From NCBI RefSeq assembly GCF_004917065.1, contig NZ_SSYA01000003.1, forward strand, positions 936,602 to 1,000,601: a stretch of 64,000 nt of DNA, written 5' to 3'. How positions within the stretch are numbered: the stretch's first letter is position 1; every line of letters starts with the position of its first letter. Origin of the DNA: Geomonas ferrireducens. Its GTDB lineage: Bacteria > Desulfobacterota > Desulfuromonadia > Geobacterales > Geobacteraceae. Both the position numbers and the translations under genes were made by a program. Shown here one piece after another: positions 1 to 8,693 of this stretch. The notes beneath the pieces are model-generated. The model was given only the letters and a program-made list of their open reading frames with translations. It ran no database searches and had not been told where the DNA came from.

Positions 1-401
1 TCTCGGGTAAGGCCGAGATCCCTGACACCATCGTGCAGACCGGTCTCGGGAAACTCTCGCTGATCCGTTCGGGAAGCCATGTGGAGAACCCGGTGGAGCT
101 TTTCTCCTCACAGAAGATGCGCGCCCTCGTGGACGAGCTGAAAAACCGCTACCCGGATCGCTACATCATCTTCGATACCCCTCCCTTGCTCCCCTTTGCC
201 GAAAGCCGCGCCCTCGCCAATATCGTGGACGGTGTGTTGTTCGTCGTCATGGAGCGTCTCGCCAGCGAGAGCGAGGTGCTGGAGGCTTACGAGTCGGTGA
301 AGGGGCCGGGGCTTTTGGGGGTGGTGTATAACGCGGCGTGCGAGGCCGGACACGACGAGCGCTACGCCTACTACAAGCACTACGAGGGGCAGGGCCAGTA
401 G
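1..401 (+). CDS. XrtA-locus tyrosine autokinase (BY-kinase), C-terminal part
   Basis: This is the last ~133 codons of a gene whose 5' end lies outside the window; the reading frame enters at base 3. The visible part has the P-loop ATPase strand IIFDTPPLLPF, the Walker A'/B region of bacterial tyrosine kinases of the CpsD/Wzc type, followed by the LxGVVYN segment. It ends in a tyrosine-rich tail (YAYYKHYEGQGQ), the cluster such kinases autophosphorylate to control polysaccharide chain length. It is followed 14 bp later by the XrtA-system ATPase, the order usual for PEP-CTERM/EPS loci. Assignment to the exosortase-linked subfamily is by context. Confidence 0.85.
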   Translation, partial: SGKAEIPDTIVQTGLGKLSLIRSGSHVENPVELFSSQKMRALVDELKNRYPDRYIIFDTPPLLPFAESRALANIVDGVLFVVMERLASESEVLEAYESVKGPGLLGVVYNAACEAGHDERYAYYKHYEGQGQ

Positions 402-415
402 GTCAGGGAGCGGTT

Positions 416-1576
416 ATGTACGAGGAATTCTTCAGTTTCACCAGAAAGCCTTTCGAGCTCGTGCCGGACCCGGACTTCATCTTCCTCTCCCGGTCGCACA
501 AAAAGGCGGTCACCTACCTCGATTACGGCATCAGGGAGCGGGCCGGGTTCCTTCTTCTGACCGGCGACGTGGGAAGCGGCAAGACCACCCTGATCAGGGA
601 CCTGATCGGCAAGAAGTACGAGCGGGTGGTGCTTGCCAAGGTGTTCAACACGCGCGTCAGCGTCGAGCAGCTCCTCGCCATGATAAACGACGACTTCGGC
701 CTCGACGTCTCGGGCAAGGACAAGGTGGCCCTGATCCGGGACCTGAACGACTTCCTGCTGGAGCAGTACGCGAAGGGGAACGCGCCGATCCTCGTCATCG
801 ACGAGGCGCAGAACCTGGATGCTGAGCTCCTGGAGGAGGTGCGTCTGCTCTCAAACCTCGAGAGCTCGCACAACAAACTTCTGCAAATCGTCCTCGTGGG
901 GCAGCCCGAACTGCGCGACACCATGGCGGGGCCCGAACTCATGCAGCTGCGCCAAAGGATCAGCGTGAGCTGCCACCTGACCGCGCTCTCGCGCGACGAG
1001 ACCACCGCCTACATCATGCATCGGATGGAGGTCGCGGGGAACCGGGAGGCCGTCGTCTTCACCGAGGAGGCGCTCGACCTGGTCCACGGCTTCAGCCGCG
1101 GCATTCCGAGGCTCGTGAACATCATCTGCGACTTCCTGCTGCTTGCGGCCTTCGCCGACGAGGTGCGCACCGTGACCGCCGCGATGACGCACGAGGTGGC
1201 CGACGATCTCGATTTCGAGCGCACCTATTGGGGAGTGGGGTTCCCCGCTCCGGTTGGTGCGCCAGACCCCGTGAACGAGGCCGGTGGCGAGACGCTCGCG
1301 CGGGTCGAGGGGCGCCTGGAGGTTATCGAGGAGGACCTGGGTGAGCGCCTACCCAGGGCCTTGAAGAGCTTCGAGGAAGCGATGCAGCGGATGCATGGGG
1401 AGTTTTCGAGGCGCATCGAGAGTAACGAGAAGAAGGTTACCGGCATCGCGGAGCAGTTGGAGACGGTCTCCTACGCCATCGAGAGCCTGGTCCTCTCCTC
1501 CGCGGGGCGTCCAGCCGCCGCGAGCTTCGCGCGCCGACTGATGGACGGAGTCAGCAATATCGGGGTGAAAAAATGA
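416..1576 (+). CDS. XrtA/PEP-CTERM system-associated ExeA-like ATPase
   Basis: An AAA-type ATPase of 386 residues resembling ExeA/GspA and the family regularly found beside exosortase A (TIGR03015). Walker A is GDVGSGKTT at residues 50-58, Walker B is ILVIDEAQ near residue 127, and the N-terminus YEEFFSFTRKPFELVPDP is typical of ExeA proteins. The C-terminal third (about 290-386) is charged and probably coiled coil. The reading frame is open further upstream, but ATG 416 follows AGGGAG and matches the family start, so it was chosen. ExeA-type ATPases help assemble envelope secretion complexes; the exact role in EPS loci is not known. It overlaps the next gene by 4 bp (ATGA). Confidence 0.9.
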   Translation: MYEEFFSFTRKPFELVPDPDFIFLSRSHKKAVTYLDYGIRERAGFLLLTGDVGSGKTTLIRDLIGKKYERVVLAKVFNTRVSVEQLLAMINDDFGLDVSGKDKVALIRDLNDFLLEQYAKGNAPILVIDEAQNLDAELLEEVRLLSNLESSHNKLLQIVLVGQPELRDTMAGPELMQLRQRISVSCHLTALSRDETTAYIMHRMEVAGNREAVVFTEEALDLVHGFSRGIPRLVNIICDFLLLAAFADEVRTVTAAMTHEVADDLDFERTYWGVGFPAPVGAPDPVNEAGGETLARVEGRLEVIEEDLGERLPRALKSFEEAMQRMHGEFSRRIESNEKKVTGIAEQLETVSYAIESLVLSSAGRPAAASFARRLMDGVSNIGVKK

Positions 1577-2820
1577 CAGGGACCTTTCCGACGCGCCGCA
1601 CCGCGGCGACCTTTTTCGCCGCATCAGTTCTGGCAGCCTCCCCGGCCCTGGCTGCCGATTTCAAGGTAAACCCATCGCTTTCTCTCAGCGAGGAGTACAA
1701 CGACAACCTGTTCCAGACCGCCCAACGGGAGAAGACGGATTTCGTGACCCGCGTGCAGCCGACCATCGCGCTCTCGGCCGAGGGGGGGGGCTTCACTACC
1801 AGTCTCTCCTACGGCGTCGACTACCGCTATTTCGCGAAGAACAGCCGCAGCTACCAGTTGGATCACCGCGCCGCCATGCTGGGTAACCTCCGCTTCTTCG
1901 ACGACTTCTTCCACGTGGACCTCTCCGACACCTACAGCCGGGTCTCCTCCGAGTTGGCGCGTGACCTGACCGGCGAAAGCCTTGTCGTCAACCAGACGCT
2001 GCAGAACAACGCCATCGTCTCGCCTTTTTTAACCTGGCATCTTTCCGGCAGTTCCACATTGAAAACCGGTTACCGTTACCGCGACACCCGCTACTGGGGA
2101 GGCGACGGGGTCGACAAGAGGGAGCACGACGGTTATGCCGAATTGAGCCACGAGATAAGTTCCGGGCTTGTTCTTTCCGCCGGTTACACCTTCGCCCGGA
2201 TCATCTCCGATGCCGATGGTCTCGACCGTCACGAGGCCTTCGCCGGGCTCAAATACGACTTCGGCACCGGGAATTTCCTGTACGCCAAGGGAGGCTACGA
2301 CTGGCAGTCCTTCGATAGCGGCCTGAAAACGAGCGACCCCTTCTGGGACCTCGGGGCCAGCCGGGATTTCGGCCTTCTGGTTGCCGCTATCGGGACCAAG
2401 GTGCAGTACACCGAGGACCCGCAGACGCTTTCCACCAGAAACATAAACCACTACGCCACCTTAAGCCGCAACTTCCCGCGCGGTTTCGCGAGTTTCACCG
2501 CCTCCTGGTCGAAATACGAGAAGGAGCAGCAGGTGCCGCGCGACGTCGAGAGGAAGGTCTTTTTCGGCCTTACCGGACGATACGAGCTCAGTTCCGGCCT
2601 GACGGCGAACCTGAACCTCTCCGGGGACCGCCTAGACAGCACGCTTCCCAGGGATTATCCCTACCACCTGACCGCCGGAGCCGGGTTTGATTACGCCATG
2701 AGCACCAATGTCGTGCTCGCGGCGAACTACACGCACATAAGCTACCGCGACAACCTTGACAGCGCTGCAGGTTCCGTCGAGGTGAACCGCGCCATAGTAG
2801 AGATGAGGATTACTAGGTGA
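1573..2820 (+). CDS. XrtA-system outer-membrane beta-barrel protein (TIGR03016-like)
   Basis: A 415-residue secreted protein with a clear signal peptide (hydrophobic run ending ASPALA near residue 27). The rest is alternating aromatic and polar beta strands (for example SLSYGVDYRYF, LVLSAGYTFARI, VVLAANYTHISY), as expected of an outer-membrane barrel. It starts with LSLSEEYNDNLF, seen in the TIGR03016 'PEP-CTERM system-associated outer membrane protein' family. It ends in RITR rather than the classical C-terminal Phe. By position it is probably the outer-membrane pore or scaffold for polymer export. It overlaps the genes on both sides by 4 bp, so translation is coupled. Confidence 0.85.
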   Translation: MTGTFPTRRTAATFFAASVLAASPALAADFKVNPSLSLSEEYNDNLFQTAQREKTDFVTRVQPTIALSAEGGGFTTSLSYGVDYRYFAKNSRSYQLDHRAAMLGNLRFFDDFFHVDLSDTYSRVSSELARDLTGESLVVNQTLQNNAIVSPFLTWHLSGSSTLKTGYRYRDTRYWGGDGVDKREHDGYAELSHEISSGLVLSAGYTFARIISDADGLDRHEAFAGLKYDFGTGNFLYAKGGYDWQSFDSGLKTSDPFWDLGASRDFGLLVAAIGTKVQYTEDPQTLSTRNINHYATLSRNFPRGFASFTASWSKYEKEQQVPRDVERKVFFGLTGRYELSSGLTANLNLSGDRLDSTLPRDYPYHLTAGAGFDYAMSTNVVLAANYTHISYRDNLDSAAGSVEVNRAIVEMRITR

Positions 2821-3704
2821 CCATGCTGAACGCGCTCACCGTAGACGTCGAGGATTATTTCCAGGTTTCGGCCTTCGAGCGCTACGTGGACCGCGAGAAG
2901 TGGGACGAATATCCGTTGCGGGTGGAAGCGAACACGCGTCGGGTGCTGGATCTTTTCGACTCCTTCGGCGTCAAGGGAACCTTCTTCGTCCTCGGCTGGG
3001 TGGCAAAGCGCTGCCCCGCCCTGGTGCGCGAGATCGGTGCGCGGGGGCACGAGATCGCCTGCCACGGCTACGGACACCAGTTGGTCTACCGCCTGGGTAA
3101 GGAAAAGTTTCGCGAGGACGTGCGCGGCGCCAAGGCGCTTTTGGAAGACGTGACCGGCAACCGGGTGGCTGGTTACCGTGCCCCGAGTTATTCGATCACG
3201 AGGCAGTCACTTTGGGCCCTCGACGTCCTCGTCGAGGAGGGGTTCGAGTTCGACTCGAGCATCTTCCCGGTCTACCACGACATCTACGGTCTTCCCGGCG
3301 CGCCGCGATTCCCGCACCTGATCCGGCGCGCCGGCGGAGTGATCAGGGAGTTCCCGCTGAGCACCTACCCGTTGCGGGTGGCAGGGCACCAGTACCTCCT
3401 TCCGGTTGCGGGGGGAGGGTACCTGAGGCTCTTCCCCGTCTCCTTCCTTCGGCGCTGCATAGAGGCGATCAACGACAGGGAAGGAGAGCCCGCGGTGCTT
3501 TACTTTCATCCCTGGGAGACGGACCCGGGGCAGCCGCGTATCCGGGCCGGGCTCAAGTCCCGCTTCAGGCACTACCTGAACCTGGACAAGACCGAAGGGA
3601 AGCTGAGGACGCTGCTTTCCGGCGTCCGCTTCGGCACCATGAGTGAGGTCTTCGCGGGAAGGGGGGAGGGGCTTCCCGGCGCCCCCGACGGGGTGTATTC
3701 GTGA
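2817..3704 (+). CDS. XrtA-system polysaccharide deacetylase
   Basis: A 295-residue NodB-fold carbohydrate esterase. TVDVEDYFQVSAFE near the N-terminus supplies the catalytic and metal aspartates, GHEIACHGYGHQ gives the two metal histidines, and YRAPSYS and FHPWE are further catalytic motifs. The family (TIGR03006, exosortase-associated DUF3473-type deacetylase) removes N- or O-acetyl groups from an exported glycan. There is no signal peptide. Start GTG 2817 overlaps the upstream stop; ATG 2823 is the alternative. Coupled to the next gene by a GTGA overlap. Confidence 0.92.
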   Translation: MTMLNALTVDVEDYFQVSAFERYVDREKWDEYPLRVEANTRRVLDLFDSFGVKGTFFVLGWVAKRCPALVREIGARGHEIACHGYGHQLVYRLGKEKFREDVRGAKALLEDVTGNRVAGYRAPSYSITRQSLWALDVLVEEGFEFDSSIFPVYHDIYGLPGAPRFPHLIRRAGGVIREFPLSTYPLRVAGHQYLLPVAGGGYLRLFPVSFLRRCIEAINDREGEPAVLYFHPWETDPGQPRIRAGLKSRFRHYLNLDKTEGKLRTLLSGVRFGTMSEVFAGRGEGLPGAPDGVYS

Positions 3705-4735
3705 GCGGGCTATCGGTCGAACTCTACGGGGGGGACGGGACGGAGTGGGACGCCTTCGTCGCCTCACATCCCGCATCGACCAGCTACCATCGTTACCTCT
3801 GGAGAAAGGTGGTTGAGGAGAGCTTCGGACACCGTGGGTACTACCTGCTGGCACGTTCCGGCGGCAGGACCGTCGGGGTGCTCCCGATCATCCACATGAA
3901 AAGCAGGCTCTTTGGCAATTTTCTGGTCTCCGTTCCCTTTTTCAATTACGGAGGGGTTCTTTGCAGCGACCCCGCCGGGAGATCCGCCCTCCTGAAAGAG
4001 GGGGGACGCGTCATGGCGGAGTGTGACGCTTCGTACCTTGAACTGCGCCACCTGGCGGATCCTCTCCCAGGACTTGCCACCCGCAGCCACAAGGTGACCA
4101 TGGTCCTGGACCTTGCCCCCGACTCCGAGAGCCAGTGGGGGCGATTCAGCCCGAAGCTCAGGAACCAGGTGAGAAAGGCGCAAAAAAGTGGGCTGGAGGT
4201 GATGGTAGGGGGCGCTGAGCTTCTCGACGGGTTCTATCGTGTGTTCTGCCGCAACATGCGCGACTTGGGGACCCCGGTGTACGGACGGGAGTTCTTCGAG
4301 AACGTCCTGCATGCCCGAGAAGTAGACCCCCGCGTCATCTCCGTCCTGCGCGGCGGCGAAACCATCGCCTCGGGCATCATGACCCGTTTCCGAGACAGGG
4401 TCGAGGTCCCCTGGGCCTCCTCCAATCGCGATTTCCGGGAGTGTTGCCCGAACAACATGCTCTACTGGGAGGCGATCAGGCTCGCCATCGGCGAAGGGGC
4501 ACACAGCTTCGACTTCGGGCGTTCCACCCCGGGCGAAGGGACGTACCTCTTCAAGAAACAGTGGGGTGCCGAGCCTGTGCCCCTTTACTGGCAGTACCTT
4601 TTGCGACCAGGAGCGGAGCTTCCTGATCTGAACCCGGCCAACCCGAAGTTCCGCCTCGCGGTGCAAGGGTGGCGGAGGCTCCCCGTGGCGCTCACCCGGC
4701 TTTTGGGACCGGCCATCGTCAGGAACATCCCATAG
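3701..4735 (+). CDS. FemAB-family XrtA-system protein (GNAT-fold transferase)
   Basis: A 344-residue protein with the double-GNAT layout of FemAB/peptidoglycan-bridge transferases, of the subtype that accompanies exosortase A (TIGR03019). The N-terminal domain has TSYHRYLWRKVVEESFGH and the C-terminal half has IASGIMTRFRDRVEVPWASS and SFDFGRSTPGEGTYLFKKQW. FemAB enzymes move an aminoacyl group from tRNA to an acceptor; in EPS loci the acceptor is unknown, possibly a sugar in the polymer. GTG 3701 is the start, inside the stop of the deacetylase gene. Confidence 0.88.
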   Translation: MSGLSVELYGGDGTEWDAFVASHPASTSYHRYLWRKVVEESFGHRGYYLLARSGGRTVGVLPIIHMKSRLFGNFLVSVPFFNYGGVLCSDPAGRSALLKEGGRVMAECDASYLELRHLADPLPGLATRSHKVTMVLDLAPDSESQWGRFSPKLRNQVRKAQKSGLEVMVGGAELLDGFYRVFCRNMRDLGTPVYGREFFENVLHAREVDPRVISVLRGGETIASGIMTRFRDRVEVPWASSNRDFRECCPNNMLYWEAIRLAIGEGAHSFDFGRSTPGEGTYLFKKQWGAEPVPLYWQYLLRPGAELPDLNPANPKFRLAVQGWRRLPVALTRLLGPAIVRNIP

Positions 4736-4744
4736 CGGAGGGGC

Positions 4745-5950
4745 GTGATGCGCGTAGGTAGAACCCTTCCCCCAGCGGCGGTACCGATTTCCTTTAGGGA
4801 GATTCTTTCCGGTCTTGCGGGCCTCGCCTCCGGCAGGAAGACCGTTGCGCGGTTCGAGACGGAGTTGCAGGAGTATTACGGGGTTAGCCATGTATCCCTG
4901 GTCAATTCGGGAAAGACCGCCTTGACCGTCATCCTGACCGTTCTGAAGGAGTTGCATCCGGGACGGGAAGAGGTCGTCATTCCCGCCTACACCTGCTACT
5001 CGGTCCCGGCCGCGGTGACCAGGGCGGGGCTTAAGGTGCTCCCCTGTGACGTGGACCCGGCGACCCTCGATTACGACTGGGAGAAACTCGAGGGGGCGCT
5101 CGACAGCGGGCGCGTGCTGTGCGCCGTGTCAGCACATCTTTTCGGGTTTCCCGCCGATGTGGACCGGCTGAAGGAACTCGCTTCTCCTCGCGGCATCTTC
5201 GTGGTGGAGGATGCAGCCCAGGCGATGGGAGGGGAGGTCGGCGGGAGAAAAATCGGCACCCTGGGGGATATAGCTCTCTTCAGTCTCGGGCGCGGCAAGG
5301 CTTTCTCCACGGTGTCAGGCGGCATCATCCTGACCGGAGACGCAAGACTTGGCGACGCGGTGACGCGGGCGGTCCGGGGGCTGCCGCACGAAGGGGGGGG
5401 CGATTTTCTGCTGACGTTCTGCTACGCCCTCGCGCTCTCCCTGCTGGTCCGACCCGGCCTCTTCTGGCTGCCAAAGGCGCTCCCCTTTCTGAGGTTGGGG
5501 GAGACCCGATTCGACCCGAGGTTCTCCATGAAGCAGCTGGGGGCGTTCCAGGTGGGGCTTGCCAGGGGGTGGCAGGAGAGACTTGCCAGACTGCGCGAGA
5601 CGCGCCTGAGGAAAGCGGTATTCCTGGAAAAGGCCGGGGTGAAAGCCACGGCACGGCTCAAGAGGGCGTTTCCGAACCTGATCAGGTTTCCGGTGCTCGT
5701 GGACGAGGCCAAGCGGAGACGCTTGATCGAGATGAGTGAGGAAGAGGGGCTGGGGGTGGCGCTGGTCTACCCCGACGCGGTAACCGGGATCGCCGAACTG
5801 AGAGGGACGCTCTTGGGCGGTCCGGCTCCGCAGGCCGAGCAGGTGGCTAAGCGCCTTGTTTCGCTCCCCTTGCACCCATATGTGACGGAAAAAGACCTGC
5901 GGCGGATAGCGGACCTGATTAACTCCGGTGCAGGCGAGGGCGGGAAGTGA
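4745..5950 (+). CDS. DegT/DnrJ/EryC1/StrS family PLP aminotransferase
   Basis: A 401-residue fold-type I PLP enzyme of the sugar aminotransferase family. Visible motifs are VNSGKTAL (phosphate grip), VIPAYTCYSVPAAV, VVEDAAQAMGGE (ring-stacking Asp/Gln region) and FSLGRGKAFSTVSGG, in which Lys185 should form the Schiff base. Members convert a keto-sugar nucleotide to an amino sugar, supplying a residue for the polymer or for modification by the neighbouring FemAB protein. The Schiff-base region GRGK differs from the usual FHPxK, so the substrate cannot be predicted. Start GTG 4745 or ATG 4748. Confidence 0.85.
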   Translation: MMRVGRTLPPAAVPISFREILSGLAGLASGRKTVARFETELQEYYGVSHVSLVNSGKTALTVILTVLKELHPGREEVVIPAYTCYSVPAAVTRAGLKVLPCDVDPATLDYDWEKLEGALDSGRVLCAVSAHLFGFPADVDRLKELASPRGIFVVEDAAQAMGGEVGGRKIGTLGDIALFSLGRGKAFSTVSGGIILTGDARLGDAVTRAVRGLPHEGGGDFLLTFCYALALSLLVRPGLFWLPKALPFLRLGETRFDPRFSMKQLGAFQVGLARGWQERLARLRETRLRKAVFLEKAGVKATARLKRAFPNLIRFPVLVDEAKRRRLIEMSEEEGLGVALVYPDAVTGIAELRGTLLGGPAPQAEQVAKRLVSLPLHPYVTEKDLRRIADLINSGAGEGGK

Positions 5951-5968
5951 GACGTACCGGGAGATCTG

Positions 5969-6802
5969 GTGATGGGACTGGCACGAAACGACAAAATAAA
6001 ATTAACCCTGCTACTTGGTCTTTGGTTCCTGGTCTTTTACCCTGTCGTCCCCGAGATGGTGCGGGACTGGGCCGGCCATTCCGACAACAACCACGGTTTT
6101 CTGGTGCCGCTCATAGCGCTCTACCTCATCTGGCAGAAAAAAGATGAACTTCTGAGCGCCGAGATGGACTCCTCGAAGTGGGGGGCAGTGGTTCTCGTTG
6201 CCGGTCTCGCCGTTTTCCTGCTCAGTTTCGCGGGGGGGGTCGCCTTTCCGGCGCGGGTCGCCATGGTGCTTTCCCTTTTTGGCCTGTTGTGGTTCTGCAC
6301 CGGGAGCGCCTGGGGGCGGATTCTGGCCTTTCCCGTCCTGTTCCTGCTCTTCATGGTTCCGGTGCCGGTCTCCGTGATTGGGCTGGTCTCCATGCCGCTG
6401 CAGCTCATGGCCACCAAGCTGTCCGCTAAGCTCATCGAGCACTGCTCCATCCCGGTGTACCGGGAAGGGAACATGCTTTTTTTCGTCGGAACCCAGCTCG
6501 AGGTGGCCGAGGCGTGCAGCGGGGTCCGCTCCATCATGTCCCTCACCATGCTGGGGACCATCTTTGCTTACATGTCGCAGGCCACGTGGAAGCGGCGCGT
6601 CGTCATGGTGCTGGCGGCGGTCCCCATCGCCATGACCGCCAACATCATCAGGATCACCGGCACCGGCATTTTGGCCCACTTCTTCGGTGACAAGGTGGCG
6701 CGCGGATTTCTGCACGAGTTCTCCGGGATCATCGTCTTCGTGTTCGGTCTCGCCGTACTCGGGGGGCTGTATAAGCTGTTGAACAGGAAAAAGGTGGCGT
6801 GA
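5969..6802 (+). CDS. xrtA: Exosortase (XrtA type)
   Basis: A 277-residue integral membrane protein with about eight hydrophobic segments. The three exosortase/archaeosortase signatures are present: ACSGVRS with the catalytic Cys183, NIIRI with Arg228, and FLHEFSG with His249. Exosortases cleave PEP-CTERM C-terminal signals in the inner membrane and pass the protein on for surface attachment. The associated ATPase, barrel, deacetylase and FemAB genes point to the XrtA subtype. EpsI is encoded separately downstream with a 4-bp overlap instead of being fused as in many XrtA proteins. Start GTG 5969 or ATG 5972. No PEP-CTERM substrate is encoded in this window. Confidence 0.93.
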   Translation: MMGLARNDKIKLTLLLGLWFLVFYPVVPEMVRDWAGHSDNNHGFLVPLIALYLIWQKKDELLSAEMDSSKWGAVVLVAGLAVFLLSFAGGVAFPARVAMVLSLFGLLWFCTGSAWGRILAFPVLFLLFMVPVPVSVIGLVSMPLQLMATKLSAKLIEHCSIPVYREGNMLFFVGTQLEVAEACSGVRSIMSLTMLGTIFAYMSQATWKRRVVMVLAAVPIAMTANIIRITGTGILAHFFGDKVARGFLHEFSGIIVFVFGLAVLGGLYKLLNRKKVA

Positions 6803-7449
6803 TGAGAAACGCTAGCTTCGTAACGGCATTGATTCTGCTGGTTCTGACCGGAGCCGTTAGCAGCCTTCTGGCCTACCGTCCCGTCCCGGTAGTGGTCGCC
6901 ACGAACCTGGAGAAGCTCCCGATGGAGATCGATGGTTACCGCGCCGTCGAAGACTACTTTCCTGAGTCGGTCTACAGGGAACTTAACGCGGATAAATATG
7001 TCTACCGTCATTATCGTTCTGCCGACGGCAGAGTCATAGACCTCTACATTGGCTATTACGGGACAGCTAAGGGGGGGCGGACTGGACATAACCCATACTC
7101 GTGCCTTCCCAGTGCTGGTTCGGCGATAGTCGAAACTGGAACGACCGACTGCACGATGTCTACGGGTAAAACCGCAAGAGTTAACGTTATCGTTGCCCGC
7201 AAAGATGAACTCAACACGGTGCTGCTCCATTGGTATCAGACTGGCGGGACTACGGTTGCTTCGAACAGCCTTTATCAGAATCTAGGCCGGTTGGTGAGCA
7301 GAGTTATGCATAATAAAGACGATGGTGCTTACATCCAGATTTCTCAAGCGGCCGCTGACGGCAACGTAGCTCAGGCTAAGCAGCATGTCAGACAATTCGC
7401 CAGCAAGCTTCTTGACATGCTGCCTGCTGCCTGGCCGGTCGAACAGTAG
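6799..7449 (+). CDS. epsI: EpsI family protein (exosortase-associated)
   Basis: A 216-residue protein with one N-terminal membrane segment (about residues 5-25) and a periplasmic domain with the EpsI features: LEKLPMEIDGYRAVEDYF, then IDLYIGYYGTAKGG, HNPYSCLPSAG and VLLHWYQTGGTTV. EpsI occurs fused or next to exosortases of EPS loci and is needed for polymer production in some bacteria; its chemistry is unknown. Translationally coupled to xrtA. The codons of the second half are noticeably less GC-rich than xrtA, and this continues through the glycosyltransferase block. Confidence 0.88.
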   Translation: MMRNASFVTALILLVLTGAVSSLLAYRPVPVVVATNLEKLPMEIDGYRAVEDYFPESVYRELNADKYVYRHYRSADGRVIDLYIGYYGTAKGGRTGHNPYSCLPSAGSAIVETGTTDCTMSTGKTARVNVIVARKDELNTVLLHWYQTGGTTVASNSLYQNLGRLVSRVMHNKDDGAYIQISQAAADGNVAQAKQHVRQFASKLLDMLPAAWPVEQ

Positions 7450-7453
7450 AGGT

Positions 7454-8581
7454 ATGGTGGGTTCGATGGCGCCGTTACGCATCCTGCACATAACCCACGA
7501 TCTGGCGATTGGTGGCCTCCAGCAGATGTTGGTAACCCTTTGCCGTACCGCCGATAGGCAGGCTTTCGAGTTTGTAGTTCTCTGCCTCAGGAGCCTCGGT
7601 CCTTTGGCTGGTGAACTGGGAACCTTGGGCGTTCCAGTCGTGCTGTTACCACAGCCCGTTTCTCCAGGTACTGATTACCTCTCTTTCCTAAAGGTAGCCA
7701 AAATACTAAAGCAATACCCGGTCGATGTCATCCATACTCACAACACCCAGCCTCTCTTAGACGGTACATTGGGGTCTTTACTTAGCCTTGAGAAACATAG
7801 AATCATCCACACCGACCATGCTAGAGAGTTTCCTGATAAAGCCCGCTACATGTTTATGGAGTGGTTGATGAGTCACTTTGTGCACAGGGTTGTCGGGGTT
7901 TCTACTCATACTACGGCGAACCTGCGTGCATATGAAAAGATCCCAGACTCAAAACTGCTTACTATTGAAAACGGAGTCGATCTAGAGCGCTTCTCATGCG
8001 GTGTTGACTGTATTCAGAAAAGAAGTGAATTGGGGATTGCACAGGATACACCGCTCATCGGCGTCATAGCTCGCCTGGAACCGGTGAAGGGTGTTGAGCA
8101 CCTGCTGCGTGCGATGCCAACGGTGCTAGGAAGGCACCCTAGGCTTACCCTCCTGATAGTGGGAGACGGATCCATAAAAGGTTTTCTGGAGCAGGAGTGC
8201 AATCGGCTAGGTATTTCAAAACATGTCGTATTTACAGGGGCACGCGGTGACGTGCCGCAACTGCTCAAGCTGCTTGACGTGTATGTCTTGCCGTCGGAGT
8301 CAGAGGGGCTCCCCATCGGTATTCTGGAGGCCATGGCCAGCGGTTGTCCCATCGTTGCCTCGCACGTCGGTGGTGTACCAGATGTTCTGGAGCACATGAC
8401 CAGTGCTTTGCTGGTACCTCCTGCGGACCCTTTAAGGCTGGCCGAGGCCGTGTCCACCCTCTTGTCCAGCGGCAGTCTGAGGGAAAAGTTCGCTCGTAAA
8501 GCAAAATGTGTAGTGATTCAAAAGTTTTCATCTGAGGTTATGACCAATAAATACTGTGAGTTGTACCTAGGGGGACGTTAG
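7454..8581 (+). CDS. Glycosyltransferase family 4
   Basis: A GT-B fold retaining glycosyltransferase of 375 residues. The N-domain has LHITHDLAIGGLQQML and the C-domain has LIGVIARLEPVKGVEHLL and PSESEGLPIGILEAMASG, the EX7E catalytic/nucleotide-binding signature. It transfers a sugar from a nucleotide donor to the growing lipid-linked repeat on the cytoplasmic face. The open frame extends upstream into epsI. ATG 7454, just after the epsI stop, or ATG 7466 are the realistic starts; neither has ideal Shine-Dalgarno spacing. Donor and acceptor are not predictable. Confidence 0.85.
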   Translation: MVGSMAPLRILHITHDLAIGGLQQMLVTLCRTADRQAFEFVVLCLRSLGPLAGELGTLGVPVVLLPQPVSPGTDYLSFLKVAKILKQYPVDVIHTHNTQPLLDGTLGSLLSLEKHRIIHTDHAREFPDKARYMFMEWLMSHFVHRVVGVSTHTTANLRAYEKIPDSKLLTIENGVDLERFSCGVDCIQKRSELGIAQDTPLIGVIARLEPVKGVEHLLRAMPTVLGRHPRLTLLIVGDGSIKGFLEQECNRLGISKHVVFTGARGDVPQLLKLLDVYVLPSESEGLPIGILEAMASGCPIVASHVGGVPDVLEHMTSALLVPPADPLRLAEAVSTLLSSGSLREKFARKAKCVVIQKFSSEVMTNKYCELYLGGR

Positions 8582-8693
8582 TTCGTTCCTCTTCATTTCT
8601 TGTGAAAGTAAGTGCACTACTGGTTTTCCCAGCTGTGTCTTCTTCGAATCTACCGTATGATTTACTTCGGTAGAAAGTTAGCAAGGCGGGGCA